Shown here piece by piece: positions 41,363 to 50,597 of a stretch of 64,000 bases of DNA. Location: NCBI RefSeq assembly GCF_029958905.1, contig NZ_CP124615.1:1-64000 (forward strand), written 5' to 3'. Under the pieces are notes generated by a model that saw only the letters and a list, made by a program, of their open reading frames with translations, did no database searches and was not told the DNA's origin. The position numbers and the translations under genes were made by a program. Each line of letters begins with the position of its first letter. The stretch's first letter is position 1. The stretch is from Vibrio sp. YMD68. Lineage in GTDB: Bacteria; Pseudomonadota; Gammaproteobacteria; Enterobacterales; Vibrionaceae.

Positions 41363-42472
41363 ATGAGTAGTAACACAGACAATTTAGAAGGGTATTTCCC
41401 TGCTGAGATAGTCAACGAGGCATTTGGCAGCAGGCCATCTACTACTACGTTAATGGATTGCATCTTTTTGCCAGGTAGAATTCCGCGAGACTTAATTACA
41501 AGGATCAGTGGTAACAAGGCTGAACTTGAGCAACAGCTACTGGCACAAAAGCCTCTTCTATCCACCAGCTTGTCAAAGCCATACTGGAAGAAGGGGACTA
41601 ATAAACGTGAATTCGATGCCGTTAGAATCGACGTATACAGTGCTGTCTGCTTGGCCGATGACAGACATCTACTGGAAGGGATCGTTAGTGTAGGGGGGAT
41701 GTACGTAGACCTATCTGGCTTAACGCTTCGCCAGGCTATTGAGCTCGCGCAGATTAATGTCGAACTGGATAAGTTGTCACACCAATACCACAACCTTCTC
41801 GATACAAAAATGTTTAGTGGGGTATACGACTACTTCCTTTGTGATTTCACAACACTATTTGAGTTCTTGAACCTGAAAAATCAAAAGGCCAACAAGAACA
41901 CGGTAATGACAAGACTTCAAAGGCTATCGCAAATGCTACTGGTCTTGGATTACGAGAAGGATGGGGAAACGCTACCTCACTACCACACGCGAATGAAGCT
42001 GGTGGACAGTAACTACATTCCTTTACTAGTACTGGATGGGATTAAAAATAAAGGATCTATCAGGGCTGATACGATCACTCATTTTATGGTCGGGGTCCAT
42101 AAGACGTTCACGGCGTCTTTGCGACAAGAAGGAGCGATCAGTCGAAAACGGTTTTTAAAAGTCTACCCGCAACTGACCGGAAAACACGCTGTTACCGACT
42201 TCTGCAAGTATATTGATGCCCATAAACGTGAATACGTACATGGTAAGTATCTTAGCCAGCTTATTAAAGATTACTATGCCAACAAGGTAAGAGTGTCTAA
42301 ACAACACCTAAGTCGCCATATCAATAACACTATGGCCGAAGTCATTTTAAAAAAGGATGTACTGTTGCGGGATTTTCGATTGCTACTCCAAGAGAAAGTA
42401 CGTGACGATGGTAAGCAAGATATTATGTTGTTGTACCTGGGCGATGAAGAGAAAGAAGAGGTAACGATATGA
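41363..42472 (+). CDS. Putative plasmid replication initiator
   Basis: 369 residues, no clear family by eye. LTRLQRLSQMLLVLDYEKD-like text within NTVMTRLQRLSQMLLVLD and the helical C-terminal half with LSQLIKDYYANKVRVSKQHL resemble winged-helix DNA-binding segments. Initiator function is inferred from being flanked on both sides by iterons and overlapping the RepA-like helicase gene by four bases. No ribosome binding site is obvious before ATG 41363. Confidence 0.6.
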   Translation: MSSNTDNLEGYFPAEIVNEAFGSRPSTTTLMDCIFLPGRIPRDLITRISGNKAELEQQLLAQKPLLSTSLSKPYWKKGTNKREFDAVRIDVYSAVCLADDRHLLEGIVSVGGMYVDLSGLTLRQAIELAQINVELDKLSHQYHNLLDTKMFSGVYDYFLCDFTTLFEFLNLKNQKANKNTVMTRLQRLSQMLLVLDYEKDGETLPHYHTRMKLVDSNYIPLLVLDGIKNKGSIRADTITHFMVGVHKTFTASLRQEGAISRKRFLKVYPQLTGKHAVTDFCKYIDAHKREYVHGKYLSQLIKDYYANKVRVSKQHLSRHINNTMAEVILKKDVLLRDFRLLLQEKVRDDGKQDIMLLYLGDEEKEEVTI

Positions 42473-43554
42473 CAACAGTGCTCTACGATGAGGATGTGAT
42501 CGCTCTAAGTGAAGAAGATATAGATGAAAATTTAGCGAGTTCGAACAAAGAACAAATTTTGAAAGGTTTGTTTCGAGGTAGTGTCGGTTTTCTGATCGCG
42601 CCACCTGATTCTGGTAAAAGTTATTTGTCCTTATCAATAGCATATGAGTTGGCTTTGCCAGAGTACCCATTAATTGGTGTAGGGGATGGTGAAAACAAAG
42701 TACTTAGAACCTTGATATGGCCGATTGAAGATTCATTGCCAGGAACACTTCCGCGCATAAAAGCACATTTGGCTGAGTTCTCCACCAGCATCAAAGAGCG
42801 ATTGAAATCGAGCATTGGGATATACAAGCATTCCGATCCAATTTGTAGTTCAGGCTCATCTAAACACACTAAAGAGTGGGAAGATGCATCCAGAGCACTG
42901 GAGAAACTTATTGCCACAGCAAAAGAGTACGATTTAGTAATCATAGATACATTGCGCGATGCTATTGGTTCGGCTGATGTTGTAGTCGATGACTATTACA
43001 TCAGAATTGTTTTGGAAAGGATTGCCAATGAAGCAGATGTTGCTGTTCTTGTGGTTCACCATCCGACAAAAGATGTGAGCAGAGGGAAGGACATCATAAA
43101 CAGTGTTTCTGGCTCTGGTTTATCATCCACACTCTCAAAGTCAAAGCTTCATCTGTATTTAGATCAGTTGATAGACAAGAAAGATGGAACGGTACAAGAG
43201 ACTCGTTTGCGTCATATCAAAGCTAACTATGTGCCTTTTGACCAGCAGTGGAGAAAACCGATAAGGCTGCACTGGAGTAACAATTCACTATTGCACGTTG
43301 ATCAAGAAGTCGTTATCCAACTTAGAAATGATCAATTAGACGGTGATAGTGAGAATGAGAAAAAGCCAGGAGCAGATAAACCAGTTAAAAGACGGTTATC
43401 GCGTCTTTCAGAAGAGCCAGGATTGATACACAGAGATGACTCCCTTCTATCTGAGGAATCGAAGCGCTTGGCCCAACAAACCAGTCATGGCCCATTTGGT
43501 GGTGGCATGGCATCAGAGCTCTCCGAACTTCGTACTGGTAAGCCCTCCAAGTAA
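42469..43554 (+). CDS. repA: RepA-like hexameric replicative helicase (AAA_25/RecA fold)
   Basis: 361 residues. GFLIAPPDSGKSYLSLSIAYEL is a Walker A of the RSF1010 RepA / AAA_25 group, LIWPIEDSLPGTLPRI the following acidic motif, YDLVIIDTLRDAIG the Walker B and AVLVVHHPTKD the H-motif. A disordered acidic-basic tail follows about residue 290. It would unwind the origin with the initiator. ATGA overlap with the preceding gene. Confidence 0.8.
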   Translation: MTTVLYDEDVIALSEEDIDENLASSNKEQILKGLFRGSVGFLIAPPDSGKSYLSLSIAYELALPEYPLIGVGDGENKVLRTLIWPIEDSLPGTLPRIKAHLAEFSTSIKERLKSSIGIYKHSDPICSSGSSKHTKEWEDASRALEKLIATAKEYDLVIIDTLRDAIGSADVVVDDYYIRIVLERIANEADVAVLVVHHPTKDVSRGKDIINSVSGSGLSSTLSKSKLHLYLDQLIDKKDGTVQETRLRHIKANYVPFDQQWRKPIRLHWSNNSLLHVDQEVVIQLRNDQLDGDSENEKKPGADKPVKRRLSRLSEEPGLIHRDDSLLSEESKRLAQQTSHGPFGGGMASELSELRTGKPSK

Positions 43555-43559
43555 TCCAA

Positions 43560-43782
43560 TTCCTTAAATTAAGCTATTGCTTTAACGCCTTTTTCCTAAA
43601 ATTAAGCTATATATACGGATTAAGGCGTTTCCTCATTTTAAGCTTAGATATAGGTGTGTTTCCTAATATTAAGCTATGTGATAGAGATGAACTTCCTAAT
43701 ATTAAGCTTCAATTTCCTAATGTTAAGCTTTAGCTTACAGAAACAAAGCTTAAAGTTAGGAAATTTCCTGATATTAAGCTAC
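43560..43782. repeat. Downstream iteron array (candidate oriV)
   Basis: Direct copies of TTCCTAATATTAAGCTAT-type units start at 43560, 43593, 43629, 43660, 43693, 43714 and 43765, plus one inverted unit AAGCTTAAAGTTAGGAA at 43746-43762. Spacings are about 21-36 bases. The same unit is found upstream of the rep genes. This is the probable origin of replication. Confidence 0.8.
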
Positions 43783-43796
43783 CTAACACGCTGCAT

Positions 43797-43903
43797 GATC
43801 TTATGATCCTATGGATCTATATATGATCAGTAGCGTTCACCGCTGATGCGGCTTCGCTGATCACTCAACTTCGTTTCACTGCTATGAGCAGTAAAACAAA
43901 GTC
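43797..43903. other. GATC cluster and hairpins at the origin
   Basis: GATC sites at 43797, 43805, 43814, 43825 and 43859 lie just past the iterons in AT-rich DNA, as at Dam-regulated origins. TGATCAG/CTGATCA and a long imperfect hairpin around CTGCTATGAGCAG (about 43870-43903, 13 of 15 paired) follow. The gap to 44051 holds no gene. Confidence 0.6.
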
Positions 43904-43958
43904 GAGCGATTCAATTAAAACCCGCTTCCATATTAGCCATTGTTTCATGTCTGTATGC

Positions 43959-43971
43959 GCCCGTATAGGGC
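43959..43971. promoter_or_regulatory. GCCC-N5-GGGC dyad (putative activator site)
   Basis: GCCC-GTATA-GGGC followed by AGTT, ending 81 bases before the Rhs-type gene start. Confidence 0.55.
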
Positions 43972-44051
43972 AGTTAAGCATGAAGTTAATCTCTTTGATT
44001 AAGTTGATAATAAAGTCCGTGTAGAAGGTAATTAATGGACTTTAGAAACCA

Positions 44052-47000
44052 GTGGATCATTTTCATACTAACTTAATCGCAAGAGCTTGTTTGTTAGCAC
44101 TTATAGTTCCTAGTGCTGTTTCTGCTCAGTGGCGTATCAATGCCAGTGGTAGTTCAGAAATTGATGCAATGAGATTTGATCTCCCAGAGCAAGCGCATGA
44201 ATTTTTAAGGGACTATAGAATTAACGAGCTCGCAAGCACACACAGCTATGTGAGTGAAAAGCTATACCCGAGTGAAACGTATAGTGATGGAAGACTAATC
44301 TCATGGCTGTGTATGCATCGTAGTGATGCTCCAGGTAGTTATGACCCTGACACTTGTTACTTTGGAGCTCTCTCTGGAACTACACTGACAAAATTCATAA
44401 TTCCTGGGGAGATGACTGATTCACCACTTCTCAATAGAGATCTTGGTAAACCAGAAACAGAACTGTGCGTTGGAAACCCTATCAACCTAGCTACTGGTAA
44501 TAAATATCAGCAAGAAACCGATTATGTAAGCGCTGGTATGGAGCCTCTTGTATTCACAAGACATTACAACAGCCAGTTAGCTTTGAGTGGTAAACAAAGC
44601 GATGTTGGTATTGGATGGAGCCATAACTATTCAAACAAAGTGATTTTTGACAAAGAAAGTCACGGAGAGAATATGGTTGTCTTGCATCGGCCAGATGGGA
44701 AAGAGTTAGCATTCTACCGGACAAATACGGTTTGGATGCCAACATGGAAAAGTGATGATCGGTTATACAAAGATTCTGGTTGGAGATATCAGAGAGCTGA
44801 TGGTGTTGTCGAACTATATGATAGTAATGGTCAGTTGATACGTATTGTTCATCCATCGGGAAATGAGTTGGATCTGAATTATACCAACGGTAAGTTAGAC
44901 TCTGTTTCTGACAGTTTTGGCCGGACTTTAAGGTTTAGTTATGATCAAGGGAAGATCATAAAGATGATCGACCCTGCTGGACAAACCTTCTCTTACGATT
45001 ATTCGAATGAATTGTTAGTTGCAGTACATAAACCGGATGCCAATCAGCGACGTTACCACTATGAAGACAGTTTAAACCCAAGCCTTTTGACTGGCCTTAC
45101 GGATGAAAAGGGAAGCAGATTTGCTACGTGGTCTTATGATCCTTCGGGTCGCGCTGTTCTGAGCGAACATAGCAGTGGTGTTGATAGGACAAGTGTTACA
45201 TACAACCCTGATGGCTCAGTTACGGTAACGAATGCTCTAGGTCACGAACAACATTATCTGTTTAGTCGTTATAACGGAAAATTAAAGCCTGACAGTATAC
45301 AGGGTGCTGCATGTACTGGCTTTACTGGTGGTACGAAGTCGTTTGGCTACGATACCAACGGTGAGTTGAAGTCTATTATCAATGAAGAAGGCCAATCATT
45401 CTCTTACCAATATGACCAAAGAGGACTTGAAATTTCGAGGACAAGCTCGACTGGTGATACGATCACAACACAATGGCATTCAGAGTTCCCAAAACCAACC
45501 AAAATTACATCGTCATACTTGGTCCAAGAATTTACCTATGACGACCACCAGCGGCTGTTAACGCTTAAATTGATTGACCGAACCAACTCAGATGTCAGGC
45601 AGTGGACATTTGAATATTATCCAGACTCTCTCGGTGTTCCTGGACAACTGAAATCAGTGGATGGTCCTCGGGTGGATGTTGATGATGTAACGCGCTTTGA
45701 ATACGACGCTCAAGCCAACCTAAGCCGAGTTATCAACTCTCTTGGGCACGTAGTGTCATTTGACAATTACGATGCTCATGGAAGGGCTCAGAGCGTCACA
45801 GATGCCAATGGAGTAAGCTACTCGCTTAACTACAACACGTTAGGTCAATTGATTTCTTCTACTGGTCCAGACGGAACTACATTGTACTCTTACGATGAAT
45901 CAGGACTCTTGGTATCTATCACCTTACCAACCAACAGCACTTTCACTTATGAGTACGATGCTGCTCAGCAGCTTATGGCCGTGATTGATGCAAATGGAAA
46001 TAGACAAAGCATTAATCGAGATTTACTAGGAAATATTGAGCAAGTTGAGCTGAAAGATAACAGTGGTATTGCTCACTGGAAGCAACTGCATAGTTACACT
46101 TTGAATGGTTGGCTTTCGTCAACAACAAATGGAACGGGCAATGTTTATACCTATTCCTATGACAAGACAGCCAACCTGACTGGCAAAGTTGATCCTTCTG
46201 GAAATGCTTATGCCTACCGCTATGATGGTTTTAGCAACCTGCTCCAATCAATTGACCCTGTTAACCGCGCCACTGCAATGCAGTATAACGATAATGCCTT
46301 AGTAACGAGAGTCACTGATCCAAGAGGGCGGAGAACTTACTATTCATACAACGGATATGGCGATGTTCTCTCAGTACAAAGCCCAGACACAGGCACGGCT
46401 CATTACACTTATGACAAGGCTGGAAACCTGATCGGTAAAACAGATGCCAAAGGTCAGGTTTTCACTTATCACTACGACGCGCTTAATCGCCTTTCTTCAA
46501 TCACTGTGGATGGTCAACCTAATGCTAGTGTGACATTCCGCTACGATGAGCCAGAAGCGCTGTATGGGGTAGGGCAGCTTACTTCCATTACAGACGCTTC
46601 TGGCGTATCAAAATACAGTTACACAGCCAGTGGTGAGATAGCCAGCCAAGAACTAATTGTGGATGGCCGCACCTTGTTAACCAATTACACCTATGATGGT
46701 GCAGGGCAGTTGGCGAGTATCGAGTACCCGAGTGGCCGCAAAGCGGTATATCAGCGAAATGTAGCTGGTGAGGTCATTGGCGTTACATTGAAGAATGGTG
46801 TTAACAGCAGAACATTAGTCTCTGACTTGGTACGGAAACCTTTTGGGCCTGTAACTGATCTGACTCATGGAAATGGGCTTTGGGAAGAGCGCCAGTACGA
46901 TATGAACTATCAATTGGAGTCTGTACAGGTTGCTGGTGCAATGCACCGCAGTTATCTCTATACGGCCAATAGCAATGTCGATTCAATTACAGACTTAATG

Positions 47001-48242
47001 GATAGTGGCTATAGCCAAACTTTCAATTACGACAAGCTGAGCCGCTTGATTGAGGCTACTGGTGGTTACGGGACCCGAGAGTACACCTACAACTACAACG
47101 GCAACCGGACGGCTATCTACCGTGACGGCGTGAAAGATTCGTACAGCATTGTGTTCAATAGCAATCGTCTAACCAAAACAAGTATTGGCTCGATCACCTA
47201 CAGCTATGATGCAAACGGAAACACGATTGGCCGAGGAACGGATGTCTTTGTCTATGATGCTTTCAATAGATTGACTGAGGCTACGGTCAATGGCGAAACA
47301 TCAACCTATCACTATAACAGCGCTCATCAACGGGTGAGGAAGTCAGCTGGTGGCGTGGATGTGCTTTATGTTTACGGCCTCGATGGCGAGTTATTGGCCG
47401 AGGTGGATGCCGGAACCGGGCAAACCCTGCGAGAATATGTCTGGCTTGACGGCCAGCTGGTGGCTTACCTAGTCGATGGCACCGTCTACCACGTCCATAA
47501 CGATCATTTGGGTACGCCGCAAGCATTGACCGATGAGACCGGAGCCACGGTATGGAAAGCCAGTTACTCTCCGTTCGGCAAAGCGACTGTCACGACAGAA
47601 CAAATCAAGTTCAACTTGCGTTTCCCCGGCCAGTATTACGATGCAGAGACAGGGCTTCACTACAACTGGCATCGTTACTATGACCCGGCACTTGGCCGTT
47701 ACTTGCAATCAGACCGCCTTGGCTTGTTCGATGGAGTGGATACCTATGGGTATGTTCGCGCAAACCCTTTAAGGCTAATTGATCCTACTGGGGAATATGG
47801 GCTCGCGGGTGCGGCCTATGGACTGATCTCTGGGGGAATAGGTGGCTACATTTCAGGTGGGTGGCAAGGCGCATTAGCTGGAGCTGGCACTGGTGCATTA
47901 GTTGGTTTCGTTAATATATTTGGAGCACACTCTGCCGGAGCGGCAGCTGGTGCGGGTATAGCCAGCCTGCTTGGTCAAAGTGCTGGTCTATATGTTTCAG
48001 GAAAGGATGTTACTGATTACTGTAATTATGATTTTTCCGCTGTGGCTGGAGCTGCGCTGGGAGGGGCTTTAGGAGGACCTCTAGGAAGTACAATAGGGCG
48101 TTATATTAGCCCTTATCGCTTTACAATCATTGGACGTCCATTAAGTTCATCAGGGATAAATAAAATTCCGGGAAATACTGTTGGCTCTGTGGTTGAAGGT
48201 GTTACCGTTGGCTCGGGTGAATTATTTGGTAAGGGGTTTTAA
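44052..48242 (+). CDS. Rhs/YD-repeat polymorphic protein
   Basis: 1396 residues from GTG 44052, signal peptide ending AVSAQ. NPINLATGNKYQQETDY is the DUF6531 pre-repeat motif; some 30 YD-type repeats follow (RYHYED, FRYDEPE, YSYDANGN). The core ends with HVHNDHLGTPQAL, GLHYNWHRYYDPALGRY and the DPTG junction. The about 140-residue variable C-terminus is Gly/Ala-rich with no recognised toxin motif. A better ribosome binding site (AGGTAATTA) serves ATG 44035 in another frame, making a 13-codon peptide that ends inside this gene, so start or coupling is odd. Confidence 0.88.
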   Translation: MDHFHTNLIARACLLALIVPSAVSAQWRINASGSSEIDAMRFDLPEQAHEFLRDYRINELASTHSYVSEKLYPSETYSDGRLISWLCMHRSDAPGSYDPDTCYFGALSGTTLTKFIIPGEMTDSPLLNRDLGKPETELCVGNPINLATGNKYQQETDYVSAGMEPLVFTRHYNSQLALSGKQSDVGIGWSHNYSNKVIFDKESHGENMVVLHRPDGKELAFYRTNTVWMPTWKSDDRLYKDSGWRYQRADGVVELYDSNGQLIRIVHPSGNELDLNYTNGKLDSVSDSFGRTLRFSYDQGKIIKMIDPAGQTFSYDYSNELLVAVHKPDANQRRYHYEDSLNPSLLTGLTDEKGSRFATWSYDPSGRAVLSEHSSGVDRTSVTYNPDGSVTVTNALGHEQHYLFSRYNGKLKPDSIQGAACTGFTGGTKSFGYDTNGELKSIINEEGQSFSYQYDQRGLEISRTSSTGDTITTQWHSEFPKPTKITSSYLVQEFTYDDHQRLLTLKLIDRTNSDVRQWTFEYYPDSLGVPGQLKSVDGPRVDVDDVTRFEYDAQANLSRVINSLGHVVSFDNYDAHGRAQSVTDANGVSYSLNYNTLGQLISSTGPDGTTLYSYDESGLLVSITLPTNSTFTYEYDAAQQLMAVIDANGNRQSINRDLLGNIEQVELKDNSGIAHWKQLHSYTLNGWLSSTTNGTGNVYTYSYDKTANLTGKVDPSGNAYAYRYDGFSNLLQSIDPVNRATAMQYNDNALVTRVTDPRGRRTYYSYNGYGDVLSVQSPDTGTAHYTYDKAGNLIGKTDAKGQVFTYHYDALNRLSSITVDGQPNASVTFRYDEPEALYGVGQLTSITDASGVSKYSYTASGEIASQELIVDGRTLLTNYTYDGAGQLASIEYPSGRKAVYQRNVAGEVIGVTLKNGVNSRTLVSDLVRKPFGPVTDLTHGNGLWEERQYDMNYQLESVQVAGAMHRSYLYTANSNVDSITDLMDSGYSQTFNYDKLSRLIEATGGYGTREYTYNYNGNRTAIYRDGVKDSYSIVFNSNRLTKTSIGSITYSYDANGNTIGRGTDVFVYDAFNRLTEATVNGETSTYHYNSAHQRVRKSAGGVDVLYVYGLDGELLAEVDAGTGQTLREYVWLDGQLVAYLVDGTVYHVHNDHLGTPQALTDETGATVWKASYSPFGKATVTTEQIKFNLRFPGQYYDAETGLHYNWHRYYDPALGRYLQSDRLGLFDGVDTYGYVRANPLRLIDPTGEYGLAGAAYGLISGGIGGYISGGWQGALAGAGTGALVGFVNIFGAHSAGAAAGAGIASLLGQSAGLYVSGKDVTDYCNYDFSAVAGAALGGALGGPLGSTIGRYISPYRFTIIGRPLSSSGINKIPGNTVGSVVEGVTVGSGELFGKGF
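47346..47427 (+). repeat. 82-bp Rhs core repeat, copy A (within the Rhs gene)
   Basis: Encodes AGGVDVLYVYGLDGELLAEV and following residues in the intact gene. It is identical at all 82 positions to 49013-49094 and is similar to 48631-48683. It starts with a Chi octamer. Confidence 0.9.
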
Positions 48243-48243
48243 T

Positions 48244-48594
48244 ATGATGTGGATTGTTACGGCCATGTACTTTGTTGTTGTATCAGGTCTTTTATTAGTA
48301 GGGTTCGTTGTTTATGGGAAAACTCTATTTTTCCTGGGTAGGTCCGGTGCCTTTGCTAAATATGTGGGGGGGGTTATTGTTTACGTGTTGTTTGCGTGTG
48401 TATTGGTTGCACCGTTATTTATTGCCCCCGTGTTTATTAATGGGTGGCGTGAAGCTTTTAATTCTAATGTGGTTTATGCAGTTTATTTTATGGTGCTTTT
48501 TGTTTTAGCAGCATTGCCGGGTGGGCTGTATTTCAAAAAGAATTTCTTATCTCGTCTGAGAAGGCTTGGCTACTTTAAGAAAAGGCAGTATTGA
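48244..48594 (+). CDS. Small polytopic membrane protein after the Rhs gene; candidate immunity protein
   Basis: About 116 residues, starting one base after the Rhs stop at ATG 48244. Three hydrophobic helices and a basic tail (KKNFLSRLRRLGYFKKRQY). Position directly after an Rhs variable end is that of the cognate immunity gene. A membrane immunity protein suggests a membrane-acting C-terminal domain. Inferred from context only. Confidence 0.5.
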   Translation: MMWIVTAMYFVVVSGLLLVGFVVYGKTLFFLGRSGAFAKYVGGVIVYVLFACVLVAPLFIAPVFINGWREAFNSNVVYAVYFMVLFVLAALPGGLYFKKNFLSRLRRLGYFKKRQY

Positions 48595-48630
48595 GAACGG
48601 CTTGAAATATTGCCACCAGCGGTTAAGCCT

Positions 48631-48683
48631 GCTGGTGGCGTGGATGTGCTCTATCTTTATGGCCTAGATGGCGAGTTATTGGC
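48631..48683 (+). repeat. Rhs core repeat, copy B (diverged)
   Basis: About 53 bases matching copy A with a few substitutions, fused to unrelated sequence. Marks the left edge of the first displaced cassette. Confidence 0.8.
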
Positions 48684-48726
48684 GCGGCTTTGGGGACAGC
48701 TTTTGGAAATCAATAACTGGGTAGAT

Positions 48727-49002
48727 ATGTTTTTATATACATTTATGACGGTTGGCGTTGTGTTTATTGCGTTTCCTACAGGGATAAGATGTATATATGT
48801 TGGGTGTGTGGCTTTATTTAAACACAGGGTAATTAAATTCGATAATAGGAGCAGGCTTACTATTTATTCGAAAACATCAATAGAAATGATTCTTGCGGGG
48901 GTACTCTGTGTGGCAGCTTCTATTTGGTTCTTGTTCTTCGACAAGGGTGGGCACCTATTCCATTACCCAGCGGAAGTAATGAGGTTCTTCGCTGGAACAT
49001 AA
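48727..49002 (+). CDS. Orphan small membrane protein in displaced Rhs cassette
   Basis: About 91 residues from ATG 48727, with two or three hydrophobic segments. It follows Rhs core repeat copy B, whose frame runs into it. No variable toxin end remains, so only the immunity-like gene of an old cassette seems to have been kept. Family unknown. Confidence 0.4.
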   Translation: MFLYTFMTVGVVFIAFPTGIRCIYVGCVALFKHRVIKFDNRSRLTIYSKTSIEMILAGVLCVAASIWFLFFDKGGHLFHYPAEVMRFFAGT

Positions 49003-49012
49003 GGCGGGTGAC

Positions 49013-49094
49013 GCTGGTGGCGTGGATGTGCTTTATGTTTACGGCCTCGATGGCGAGTTATTGGCCGAGGTGGATGCCGGAACCGGGCAAACCC
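49013..49094 (+). repeat. 82-bp Rhs core repeat, copy C
   Basis: Identical to 47346-47427 over 82 bases. The high identity points to recent duplication or ongoing gene conversion between the intact gene and the displaced cassette. Confidence 0.9.
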
Positions 49095-49123
49095 AGCGCG
49101 AATATGAATATCAAGGAGATAAA

Positions 49124-49552
49124 ATGGCTAGTCAGTATCAATACAATTCATTTTTAATAGGGAAAGACACATTTACCACCAGCAAAGTAGAGCTTTGTGA
49201 AGATGAGGTAAGACAATCGAAGCCACAGTATCAGTTAATTTGTTTCGGTAGTTCTTCCCGGTATCCTCTATGGATAGAACTAGGGACTAACCAACTAGTT
49301 GGTGGTAATTATCATTGTTTCTATAATGATGATGAACTAAAAGCGTTGTACACGTTATTTCAGCAAGATGCGCAACGACAAGGTTATTCTGACCAGAAGC
49401 AAAACTGTTGGGCTAAAACACCTAATCCTTTTCCTATCGAGTTTCTTGAGGGGATGCCACAAAGTCTATGGGCTTACTTTTACGAAAGTGGCCGTAGACA
49501 AGCCGCTTGTGAAAAAAGCGTTGAGGAATTACTACCCATGTTCGAAAAGTGA
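49124..49552 (+). CDS. Orphan immunity-like protein in second displaced Rhs cassette
   Basis: 142 residues from ATG 49124 with AAGGAG six bases upstream. Soluble protein; FLIGKDTFTTSKVELCEDE, LICFGSSSRYPLWIELGTN and a Trp/Phe-rich C-terminus look like a compact alpha/beta immunity protein. It follows repeat copy C by 30 bases. Function is inferred from that position. Confidence 0.5.
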   Translation: MASQYQYNSFLIGKDTFTTSKVELCEDEVRQSKPQYQLICFGSSSRYPLWIELGTNQLVGGNYHCFYNDDELKALYTLFQQDAQRQGYSDQKQNCWAKTPNPFPIEFLEGMPQSLWAYFYESGRRQAACEKSVEELLPMFEK

Positions 49553-49635
49553 TAAGTGCTTGACTGAATGTAATATTTAGCTTGAAAATCAGTCGAGTAA
49601 ATAATGCCACTTTGAACAATGTAACAGGAACAAGA

Positions 49636-50082
49636 ATGATGAAGAAAATTGGACTACTGCTAGCGACGTTAACTGCATTTTCAGCTCAAGCGGATGTTTT
49701 CCCTAAAACAGAAGTTGATGCGTATCTAATGGCGATGCACTCTATGGCCCCAGTTAACGCGAAATACACCATTCAATACAAGGCCGCAGTGGAAAGTAGC
49801 TGTAAGACAAAGCTTAGTATTGAACAATTAAGCTCACGCGACTTTGCCAATGTTGTACAAGCGCTTGTTAGTAGTGAAACCGTTGACCGCTTAGGGCTTG
49901 ATGCTAGTGGTGGTTCCCTCACTGACACGCTTCAACTGGTAGGGGCTAATATTAATTGTTCCGACCTAAGTGCCCCGTATAAAGCGGTACTGAGTGATGT
50001 TGAGTTCAACAAGAAGCATCAGCATTTGTCGAAGGTACTGCACACTTGGGATCAAGTTGTTACTGAAAGTCAGTTGAACTAA
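49636..50082 (+). CDS. Exported periplasmic protein, function unknown
   Basis: 148 residues from ATG 49636, signal peptide ending SAQAD. The mature part is helical, with two cysteines (SSCKTKL, INCSDL) able to bond. No family recognised. The 203 bases that follow hold no gene. Confidence 0.55.
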   Translation: MMKKIGLLLATLTAFSAQADVFPKTEVDAYLMAMHSMAPVNAKYTIQYKAAVESSCKTKLSIEQLSSRDFANVVQALVSSETVDRLGLDASGGSLTDTLQLVGANINCSDLSAPYKAVLSDVEFNKKHQHLSKVLHTWDQVVTESQLN

Positions 50083-50285
50083 TTGTGCTATATTGCTGGG
50101 GGATGTGTTTGAGACTTTGGACAATTAGTTAAAGTTTGTGCAAAATTACATCACTGACCTGGCTGATGGCGTTTCTGCTTCGAACCTCAGCTTATTACTT
50201 ATCGTGCCCCAGCAATAAAACCTCTTTGATTTCCCCCTTTAAATCGACATAATGAGCATATGTAGTCAACATAATGGTGATATGT

Positions 50286-50561
50286 ATGTCTGGAGTCGTT
50301 TTTCATCAAGTAAAAGAAGGTGAGTTCCGCCGTCTCGCGGAGACTCGAACAATGACCAAACTAATTGCGCAGGAATCTAAACTGCATCCTAACAAGTTTC
50401 ATTTGGTTGGGATTGATAGTGGTAAAGGAATCGCGTATGCAATTAGACATGGAAGAACCAGTGACTTGAGAGTGTGGAGGCTTGATATCCTGGTAAATCA
50501 GGTTAGAGACATGGGGTTTGAGAATATAGAAGTACAACTCATAAACAAAACCCACGCATGA
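50286..50561 (+). CDS. Hypothetical small basic protein
   Basis: 91 residues from ATG 50286. FRRLAETRTMTKLIAQES, then KFHLVGIDSGKGIAYAIRHG and LRVWRLDILVNQVRDMGF, suggest a small alpha/beta protein that could bind nucleic acid. No family recognised. It converges with the ATPase gene. Confidence 0.5.
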   Translation: MSGVVFHQVKEGEFRRLAETRTMTKLIAQESKLHPNKFHLVGIDSGKGIAYAIRHGRTSDLRVWRLDILVNQVRDMGFENIEVQLINKTHA

Positions 50562-50597
50562 AGCATGGGCTAATAGTCTTAACATGCCGAAAGGCAC

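Noticed and set aside
48610..49123. Frames that run from Rhs repeat copies B and C into the small genes, read as fusion proteins
   Set aside because: They have no start signals before the repeat remnants, while the internal ATG codons at 48727 and 49124 (the latter with AAGGAG) do, so the remnants are treated as untranslated scars.
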